Assembly: GCA_016169945.1 (NCBI GenBank) | Contig: JADLSH010000375.1 | Coordinates: 968,501 to 1,032,500 of the forward strand | Reading direction: 5' to 3' | Length of the DNA stretch: 64,000 nt | Origin: Trachythela sp. YZ-2020 | Lineage: Eukaryota > Cnidaria > Anthozoa > Malacalcyonacea > Clavulariidae | In this document: positions 57,701 to 64,000 of the stretch, piece by piece | How positions within the stretch are numbered: position 1 is the stretch's first letter | How the letters are laid out: every line of letters begins with the position of its first letter | Notes under the pieces: model-generated | Told to the model about the DNA's origin: nothing | The model's input: only the letters and a program-made list of their open reading frames with translations | The model's database searches: none | Translations under genes and position numbers: made by a program

Positions 57701-60700
57701 ACTGTTGCCGCAGCAGACGTTTGAGCATTACTCTATAGAAAGGAGAAGTAAAAATGGTCGCTGTACAGGAGTTTTTTTGCAGGTATATTGTTGTACTATA
57801 CTGGTAGCTTGTTTTGAAAGTTCAAACTATTAATTAACAATTATTGGATGAGGTTGAGCATGATATTGAGAATTATCGAGCCGAAGTTTGCGTTATCTGC
57901 CGAAGCGAAGCTGATATGACGATATGCTGAAGCTGCTATATAATAATTCTCGATGAAATGCGAAAAAATGTGTTTTATTATTTATTATTTAAGAGGCTTT
58001 AGAGAGTTTTGTAGGAGAAAAAAAAAATAAAAAAAAAATTAGAAAATTGCAGTCTATTTTTTAAGTTTTTAAAATTAATAAATTGATAGGTGGTCTGTTT
58101 TAGCCAATCACAATCGAGATTGCATCAGTAATGCATAATAATAGGTATTAACCTATAATATGTCCTGTATGGTGGAACATACAAAGCCTTCGAGTTGTGA
58201 GCCCATGCAGACCTTCATCATGCGTAACTGATATGTGTACTTCCATTATTTGGCAAATTTTTCGATCCGTAAGCCCGTAGCTTTATTATACATGCAGGGT
58301 GAAAGAAAAGGTGATCCAACTTTGGAATGTAATCGTGCGTTAGGTATAAGTTTAATAGATTTACCATCAATGATTCGTAACAATGAAGATCAAGTCTTCA
58401 GCTGTCAAATGATACCTCACTTGCATGTATCATTGCGAACAAAAATGGCCAAATACGATACAATTTGAAATTGTCGGTCGAAAACATATTTTTCCACCTC
58501 TGTGTCTAAGAATATTCTTCGAATTTCCGAACATTTGGCCAAATGGAGGTTGCCTATGTGGAAAACATTAAGCAGTGCAAGTTCTCTGCAAACTTCGAGT
58601 TTCGTAAAATGTTTTAACTACGAAATTTCGTCGTTAAATATCGAGTTAAATCATCTTTAGACCTGATTATTCTTAAATTTGAATCCGAAATAAGAATAAT
58701 TTCAATACTCAAACTATAGGTTTGCACTCAATTCCTAATTTCGACCGGTCACTTTAGATCGGATCGTATTTGGCCGTTTTTGATCGCAATGATACAAACT
58801 AAGTATCGTTTGACAGCCTAATCTTTATTGCTATGGAAAAAGTAAATTTATATACTCAATACTTAACACACGTGAACATGCCAAAGTTGGATTACCTTTC
58901 TTGTGATACACCCTGTATAATGCAAATAGATTATTTGCACTGAAGAAGACCCGGGCATACGGATGATGAGGTTTGCCAAACAGATAAGCGTAGTGTTTTC
59001 CATGAACAAAAACAATTATACTCATCGTCATGTCATGCACGCCTACAAAGAACATATTACGTAAACGCTGTTCAGAACTTTCTTGAGCTATGAACGAAAA
59101 TTGAACCCGAAAGCTCCAAAGTACGTAGGGAGAGCGGGCAATCTTTTAACTTTCTGTATAATTGCAATTTGCACTCACAGCAACATTATCCTTAGTTTCC
59201 AGCCAGTGGTCAAATAAGGGTACAAGATCAGTATCTTTGTCTCGGAAGGTACCTGTCGGAAAAAACAATACCGTTACTAAGCCACTAAAGGGTATATGAC
59301 ACAAAAATTACGTTATTCTAAATATTTTTTATTGGAAAGAGCTTTCAAGATGATAATTATACCATTATTTAAAGTTTTCCATATCTCAGTCTCGAGATAT
59401 TGGTGTTTGTTTGATATCCAAATTACACAATTTTCTACGTCATATACATAATCAGTTATCATTAAATTTGAGATATCGTTTCTATTTTTGGGTAAGGTTT
59501 GCCAGAAATAGGATGATTTGACGATTTCGCCACATGCCATGCAACAAACAAAGTTATATATATAGGGTAATTCAGAAATCATTATGCAATGTGACGTAGA
59601 AAGTTGTGAAATTTACATATCAAACCAACATCAATATCTCGAAAATGCAAACATTTTTGGAAAAACTTTCAAGAATGTTACGTTATCATTTCAAGACTTC
59701 TTTCTAATGAAAGTATAATTACAATAACGTAAAATTCGTGTCATACGCCCTTTAATAAGTACCCCCAATAACTCTCTTCATTTAGTATAAATTGATAATA
59801 TACTTGAAACATAACAAAGAATATACCAGTACGGGTGTAGTCAGCATGGGTGTAGCCATGCAGAAGGATTCATAAATTTGAAAGGAGAGGGGCATAAATC
59901 TTGTAATTTGTTACGGTTGATTTTGATTAGTTTTATGTAGCAAGGCTAAGGCAATGACAAATACATCTGTGAGTACACCTTAAGTGTAAAAAATTGCTTA
60001 AATTGCATTATTTTTCAGAATATCTCTTTTCCAACATTTCCCGAGGTATCGAGTTTCCTCATAATTCGTTCGTTTTTGGGACGAGTAAATTTCCAATGTT
60101 GGCTAAGTTCTAAGTTCTTGGAAGAATGTTGATCCAGTCATATTCCTGGTTAAACATAAACTTAATACACTATTGTTTAATAGCTTAACAATAGGGAGGT
60201 TTAGATTTCAGTACCAGTTCGTGAACTCGTCTTATGAGTGGATGAAAAGTAAAATTGACAATTTCATTTTCTCACAGCAATTTAGTTGTTGTTGGTTCAG
60301 AATTGAAAATCCAGCTACGATATCACCGGGAATTTATCATTTAAATCAGAAAATGTTACCATTTATCTATACTGATAGTCTATTTCTCTGGACAAAGAAT
60401 CATCTTTGAGATCATGCCTGTAGATTATATTTGTGTAAAGGTAGCCAATATTCGACTGGAGCTAGGCTATCAGCGACTTGTATTAAAATTCTGCATCGCA
60501 AAATGGAAATTTGGAGATGTTGACTCGCGGCAGACTGTCAAATCTCCTTATGATTGATGATGAGTTTTGGAGTCAGCCAGTAACTTCAGACTTAGATAAC
60601 TAGCTCCAGGTTTAGATAGTATAGTTGCCTCACTGCCTCCACATCATTTTTAGAGTTGGTCTGTAACTCCAGAATTCCTATTTCCTAATTGAAGCACACA

Positions 60701-63641
60701 TTGTGAATTTGGAGTTAGCCCCTTAGACTATGGAGGTAGCGTCGCTCCATGGCTCCCTAACTTCTGCAGTCATGTTTGAGATTATTCCGGAAATTCAACG
60801 GGCATGAGATTTTAATCAGACACAGATTGTATCAGTGATTGTAATGCTTTCATGAAAGTCTAAAGAGAAGTTACTTTTATTAGTAAAAATGAGAGAAAAA
60901 AGGGTTACTAAAATTTTGAAAATAGAGAACCTGTATGCTATTTACGAAAAAAATTCTGAATTACAGACATAATTGGAGCATGATCACCTTGTGCATTTTT
61001 TAAATCATCCAAAACTTACCGATCCATTTCCACTGATGAACTTTTTGCTTAAAAATCACCATTGGTATATACGATGGACAGTTCGATACGTCTATACAAA
61101 CAACGAAATGATTGAATATGGACACTTAATATACATAATGAGAAAATGAAAGGTTTTTGTAGATGGAAAATTATATGAGTGAAAATTATATACATTTATT
61201 AGACCTAACCAGGAACAGCTACGAAAAATGCAACTATAGGTCCCTGGCAGGAATCCTGCGATTCCGGTGCATAACCAACTGAGCTACAGAGTCCAGTTGT
61301 CGAGCTCAACCACAAGTTCATGTGTTAAGTTGTGGGTAAATATCAAGATTTTGGTGGCATCTCACTCGATTGAATAATAATTGAAAGGTTATTGGTGGTG
61401 AGATGGTGAATTGGTGGTGAGATGCCACCAAAATCTTGATATTTACCCACAACTTAACTTGGCAGTACCCTAGTATATATACATGAACTTGTGGTTGGAG
61501 CTCGACAACTGGACTCTGTAGCTCAGTTGGTTAGAGAGCTGCACCGGAATCGCAGGGCCGCAGGTTCGATTCCTGCCAGGGACCTATAGTTGCATTTTTC
61601 GTAGCTGTTCCTGGTTAGGTCTAATAAATGTATATAATTTTCACTCAATAATTTTCCATCTACAAAATCTTTCAATTATTATTCAATCGAGTGAGATGCC
61701 ACCAAAATCTTGATAATGAGAAAATGCAATAGGTATTGTTTATTGTCTATTGTGTTTTACTGTTTACCACTCTTAGGTAGACGCAAAGCCTTAACAGGTT
61801 TAACAACACAATTGACAAAGGTTTCCGAGTCTTAGTTAGTCGTGGTTAATGCCGAAGGGTTAATTTTTAGTGAGGGAGCACCTCGAAGCGCAGGAGAGAA
61901 CCAACCAATTTCAACTTACAATTAGTTTATCAAGTATACAGGGATGTGACCCAGCGGGTATTACAGTATTTCTCCCTTCATATTTATAACCATGCACTTG
62001 GCTTATTAATGCAGAGTATGCAAGTTCACTCATTAAGAAGATATGTGACAGTTATATTTAATTTTGGCTGGTTCAACGGACTCCCTATTCGGCTTGTGCA
62101 GTCACGCGAGAATATTACGTCATGCTACATAACCGGCAATTTTGGGGGGTAAATCGTGGATTTCACGAAGTGCCGTTTTCGTTTATATCTTGCGAAATAC
62201 TGAGAGTTCTAAGATAATCTATACCTCTATAGAATCCTTGAACAACGATGAGTATTTTGGTGTATAGTTTGTTGCTTTAGCATGTCTAGAACTCGAGTTA
62301 TTCAGGAAAGTTGGCGTACGTATTGATGTCAAAAATTGTCAGCCATCTTGAATTTGATTTTAATTAGTTTGAATTTATCCAATGAAAATGGTGGAATTTG
62401 CCCTCCAAAAACCGGAAGCCACACAATTTCGAGTTGTGACGTCACTTGCACAAGCCGAATAACCGACCCTGTACCTATTGCAGATGAATTACTACAGCTT
62501 TTCTTGTACTGCTTGCCATGATATTTAAGTAGGACATGCATCATGCATGCATGCATAAGAAATCTAATTTGCAGTGTTTTAACTACAGATTGTGCTAGAT
62601 CCCACACCACTTTCAGTATTACCTTTCCCACTTCCAGCAAGAAGTTTTAAAGCAGATGGTATCTGATCTATCCAATTACGTTCTTTGACACTCCAAGCAC
62701 TTGCAACACAAGAAGATGATTGCTAAAGCAAATAACAAAAATATTCGACGAATTAGAGTCCAAAAAACAGAAGTATCTCTTGCCATCATATGGCGAGTTG
62801 TAAAGTAATTGGAGCAGCCAAACAGCTTTCTATACTCGTCTTACCTGCCACTCTCCAACCATTCGTTCCAACTAAATAAGACAAGAAGACGAGAAAAATA
62901 TAGTCAGCAGTGCACTGTCAGCATTAGGCATTATCCGATCGTAAGGTAAATGGTACCATGGATAAATTACCCATGCATCATATGAATTTAGATCAGTTTC
63001 GAAAGGTTAACTAATAAACTTTATTGGGTAAATACACAATTACTGGTGAACCAGTATTTTTCATTGCGGCCCTTGAGACGCTTTACGAATCAAAAGAGTT
63101 TTTTACTCAAAGAAGTTTGAAAAACTACTTTTTACTTCTTGAAATGTTGGTGTTGTTCACAAGTATGATAATCATCACTTTTTGAAATGGTATACAAAAT
63201 TTATAACTCGTCGACATGGTAAATCAAACCTCTTACGTGGTTGCCAGTCCTCAGCTGTCCAGTCGCTGTAGGAAATATCGTGGCTCATTTGATAGAAGTG
63301 GCGCGGTAACGCCTTCATCACGGCCGCAAATTATGTCAAAATACAATAAATCATGTAAATTTCAGTATGACTTTTCTAAGGAGTGCGCCCCTTCCGAAAA
63401 TCCGACTATTAATGGCGACTCCCATCTATTTATGGCTACCAAATAGAAAGCAGGTATACCATACTAGTGCTTTAGAGAATCATCCCTAAATTACTTGTAT
63501 TCGAAGACTTCAGCCAATACTATACGGTTTAGAGCTCAAATATGTACCTGGTCCAACTCAGCAGTTGCATCAGGGAGATCCAAAAATATATCGCGAAGTA
63601 AAGAGAAGAAACATGGACAGCTGCTTTCCATGACCTTGTAG
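51545..63641 (-). CDS. NFRKB: NFRKB homologue (INO80 complex subunit), 15 exons seen, partial
   Basis: Nuclear factor related to kappaB-binding protein, the INO80G subunit of the INO80 chromatin remodeller, acting in the nucleus. Fifteen minus-strand exons (63641-63548, 62871-62845, 62722-62623, 61091-61020, 59252-59179, 57732-57698, 57086-57026, 56765-56685, 56421-56278, 55291-55235, 55108-54985, 53787-53708, 53304-53093, 52256-52018, 51715-51545) join without a phase conflict into 523 codons. The family's winged-helix-like core is unmistakable: MHGFESIVAPVKG, NLNKAREHSLL, YVTILTLVRDAAARLPNGEG, LLKDSQYINP, VVSGALDRLHYEKDPCVKYD, RKVWIYLHKTRTVDEFEK. An Ala-rich helix and disordered Pro/Ser/acidic C-terminal exons follow. 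The N-terminal DEUBAD-like region and the end of the C-terminus are not in view. Introns hold MITEs and SINEs. Confidence 0.9.
52018..52256 (-). CDS. NFRKB: NFRKB exon n
   Basis: Pro-rich (VQPPLPPMPKIDVLSPGQPV). Phase 2 to 1, donor CCCG|GTAAGT. Assigned by phase and position. Confidence 0.7.
52440..52985 (+). mobile_element. LINE fragment in an NFRKB intron
   Basis: Plus-strand pieces MFNIYINDLPL (RT), FDHITPVLKKLQWLPV and FATRIITDG (RT C-terminus) are out of frame with one another. The FADD region is lost. A short, heavily decayed insertion opposite in sense to the gene. Confidence 0.6.
53093..53304 (-). CDS. NFRKB: NFRKB exon m
   Basis: 70 codons of low-complexity Lys/Pro/Ser sequence (ATKAKKPAKPKRPPSENLKK). 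Phase 0 to 2. Assigned by phase, splice sites and position. Confidence 0.7.
53708..53787 (-). CDS. NFRKB: NFRKB exon l
   Basis: Encodes (E)KLHEASAAAARAKKQQNQKQ then KLLKQQ, the Ala-rich helix after the core. Phase 1 to 0. Confidence 0.85.
53818..54042. mobile_element. Harbinger-like MITE, diverged
   Basis: TTA-AGCTGGTTTTCCACTAGGCG at the left and CGCGCGAAGTGGAAAAGCGGG at the right, with GTCGCGCGAAG subterminal repeats. Same terminal theme as the other GGCCGGTTT elements. Intronic in NFRKB. Confidence 0.5.
54085..54382. mobile_element. MITE with TAGAGACC ends
   Basis: TAGAGACCTTGCGATGTAGG, continuing ACGGCAACGCGAACGACGAC, is repeated inverted at the right end (GTCGTCGTCACGTTGCCGTC ... GGTCTCTA). 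Intronic in NFRKB. Confidence 0.6.
54985..55108 (-). CDS. NFRKB: NFRKB exon k
   Basis: Encodes IHTVVSGALDRLHYEKDPCV, KYDNARKVWIYLHKTRTVDE and F(E). Near-identical to the vertebrate family block. Phase 0 to 1. Confidence 0.95.
55235..55291 (-). CDS. NFRKB: NFRKB exon j
   Basis: Encodes VCLLLKDSQYINPTATDGQ, the counterpart of ICELLKDSQ(F/Y)LAP. Phase 0 to 0. Confidence 0.9.
55385..55560. repeat. Cluster of TTTCACATGTGAAA palindromes
   Basis: Six or more copies of TTCACATGTGAA or close variants at irregular spacing, in an NFRKB intron. Confidence 0.65.
56278..56421 (-). CDS. NFRKB: NFRKB exon i (winged-helix-like core)
   Basis: 48 codons, including NLNKAREHSLLVSKRPPYVT and LVRDAAARLPNGEGTRAE, the most conserved stretch of the family. 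Phase 0 to 0. Confidence 0.95.
56685..56765 (-). CDS. NFRKB: NFRKB exon h
   Basis: Encodes ERQRYENPHKPFIYKMHGFE then SIVAPVK. PHK.F...MHGFES(I/V)V.PVK is diagnostic. Phase 0 to 0. Confidence 0.9.
57026..57086 (-). CDS. NFRKB: NFRKB exon g
   Basis: Encodes RAVYVVAPSTVVEKSEYQSQ, the counterpart of the family's DYVVRPSTGEEK. Phase 2 to 0. Confidence 0.85.
57698..57732 (-). CDS. NFRKB: NFRKB exon f (35-nt small exon)
   Basis: CTATAG|AGT...GTATC|GTAAGT encodes SNAQTSAAATV(S), fitting the variable Ser/Thr/Pro linker before YVV.PST. Phase 0 to 2, as the neighbouring exons require. Confidence 0.65.
57838..57965. repeat. Foldback repeat, second CAATTATTGGATGAGG copy
   Basis: Shares its left half (CAATTATTGGATGAGGTTGA, then GTTATCTGCCGAAGCGAAGCTGA) with the repeat at 28368. 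The right arm is truncated. Confidence 0.55.
58295..58915. mobile_element. Long-TIR mariner-like MITE
   Basis: CAGGGTG and CACCCTG ends with about 190 bp arms. The left AAGGTGATCCAACTTTGGAATG pairs with the right ATGCCAAAGTTGGATTACC, and CAAATACGATAC-type segments pair further in. The right end abuts TA. Intronic in NFRKB. Confidence 0.65.
59179..59252 (-). CDS. NFRKB: NFRKB exon e
   Basis: Encodes (G)TFRDKDTDLVPLFDHWLETK then DNVA. LF..WLETKD is a family signature. Phase 1 to 0, donor GCT|GTGAGT. Confidence 0.85.
59286..59756. mobile_element. MITE with AAAGGGTATATGACAC ends
   Basis: AAAGGGTATATGACAC...TTACGTTATTC and the inverse AATAACGTAAAATTCGTGTC then ATACGCCCTTT bound about 470 bp, with TAA at both edges. 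Intronic in NFRKB. Confidence 0.6.
60000..61019. other. NFRKB intron, nothing recognised
   Basis: AT-rich intronic sequence with short CTCCA-rich patches near 60600-60770. No exon or transposon boundary seen. Confidence 0.35.
61020..61091 (-). CDS. NFRKB: NFRKB exon d
   Basis: Encodes (D)VSNCPSYIPMVIFKQKVHQW then KWI, matching the SPFVEFKEKTQQWKLLG segment. Donor TCG|GTAAGT, phase 1 to 1. Confidence 0.8.
61239..61294 (-). repeat. tRNA-derived SINE head, minus copy with internal deletion
   Basis: Same head inverted. It lacks the segment around GGGCCGCAGGTTCGA, so the B-box is broken and only the plus copy could be transcribed by pol III. Confidence 0.65.
61511..61584 (+). repeat. tRNA-derived SINE head, plus copy
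   Basis: GGACTCTGTAGCTCAGTTGG carries an A-box, and GGTTCGATTCC a B-box inside a perfect GCAGG/CCTGC T-arm. The sequence continues into a non-tRNA body (TATAGTTGCATTTTTCGTAG). It is a tRNA-like pol III promoter head, not a functional tRNA as far as I can judge. Confidence 0.7.
62623..62722 (-). CDS. NFRKB: NFRKB exon c
   Basis: Encodes QSSSCVASAWSVKERNWIDQ then IPSALKLLAGSGK. The W..A.NW...(I/L)..AL..LAG pattern matches the family. Phase 0 to 1. Confidence 0.85.
62845..62871 (-). CDS. NFRKB: NFRKB exon b (27-nt microexon)
   Basis: TATTTAG|TTGGAACGAATG...TGGCAG|GTAAGA encodes LERMVGEWQ, the counterpart of the family's LEERVLDWQ. Phase 0 on both sides. Confidence 0.75.
63548..63641 (-). CDS. 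NFRKB: NFRKB exon a
   Basis: Phase 2 entry, phase 0 exit at CAG|GTACAT. Encodes YKVMESSCPCFFSLLRDIFL then DLPDATAELDQ, matching the SSSFFSLLLEILL-type helix of the family. Confidence 0.8.
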
Positions 63642-64000
63642 CTATATGAAATATAACAGTGTACGATTGATGATTATATCGATCATATTGTGGCCCAGCC
63701 CAGAGTAATGCTTTGAATAAACTGTCTTAGGAGTCTATCAGCTAGGCTGTATGATCATCTTACCAAGGGAGTTGAGAGCTGTTTACGTGAAGTACCATTT
63801 AAATTCGAGATTGGAGAATCAAAAATATGAGATGCAATTTATTTTGTGAACAAAACGAAAAATTTGAGGCATTTTAGCAATGGCTCATCAAAACAGAGTA
63901 TCTACGGCTTTCCATGCACAATTCATAATTGATTTACTAACTTTTTACGTGCATTATCGTTCCGTTTAACCGTGGTTTAAGCTTGCGCCATCTTGACATT
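63642..64000. other. Right edge, next NFRKB exon not found
   Basis: The gene must continue upstream on the minus strand, but no exon with phase-2 exit and family-like sequence is convincing in this 359 bp. Confidence 0.4.

Larger units (their letters stand above)
61157..61700. repeat. Head-to-head SINE pair forming a long inverted repeat
   Basis: Two copies of one SINE face each other. Unique-looking arms (CACCAAAATCTTGATATTTA, ATACATTTATTAGACCTAAC) are also inverted, so about 230 bp on each side can pair. Intronic in NFRKB. Confidence 0.75.

Noticed and set aside
63940..64000. Possible further NFRKB exon at the right edge
   Set aside because: Available donors give the wrong phase or run into stops.
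1..64000. CRISPR arrays, operons, bacterial-type promoters
   Set aside because: The sequence is intron-containing metazoan DNA; the tandem repeats seen are micro- and minisatellites without spacer structure.

Overview
The window is AT-rich, intron-bearing invertebrate DNA crowded with transposon debris. Secreted beta-trefoil modules on glycine-rich linkers, a conserved NFRKB gene, a possible cyclodipeptide synthase start and many MITEs suggest a cnidarian, probably an anthozoan. That placement is inference; no database was searched. Gene models were built by eye from translations, splice-site dinucleotides and intron phase.

Layout. 1-213 (-) is the first coding exon of a cytochrome P450 whose remainder lies off the left edge. 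1.1-4 kb holds MITEs (two adjacent mariner-like elements with DUF4817-type remnants and a TTAA-flanked element). 4.1-7.9 kb (-) holds two decayed non-LTR retrotransposons. 8.4-9.4 kb holds a Harbinger-like MITE that keeps the start of a MADF/Myb-SANT-like gene, then another MITE. 11.07-21.31 kb (+) is the main locus: a signal-peptide exon, three exons that each join a glycine-rich array to a beta-trefoil module, and a basic tail exon. All four introns are phase 1, so the simplest reading is one secreted protein of 1620 residues. 23.6-36.1 kb (+) is a two-exon orphan gene for a disordered 754-residue protein with a 10 kb repeat-filled intron. 39.6-45.3 kb (+) is a three-exon orphan gene for a 403-residue Ser/Arg/Pro-rich protein. 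48.8-50.3 kb (-) is a fairly intact LINE, followed by a 46-codon ORF with a cyclodipeptide-synthase-like active-site motif. 51.5-63.6 kb (-) holds 15 phase-consistent exons of an NFRKB (INO80 complex) homologue whose 5' end lies beyond or near the right edge.

The genes show no functional linkage to one another. The spaces between them are mostly foldback MITEs (mariner-, hAT-, Harbinger- and TTAA-type), dead LINEs, a head-to-head tRNA-derived SINE pair and minisatellites. The most interesting items are the modular glycine-rich/beta-trefoil gene, whose three module exons could also end early by reading into their introns, the possible cyclodipeptide synthase fragment, and the two orphan disordered genes.
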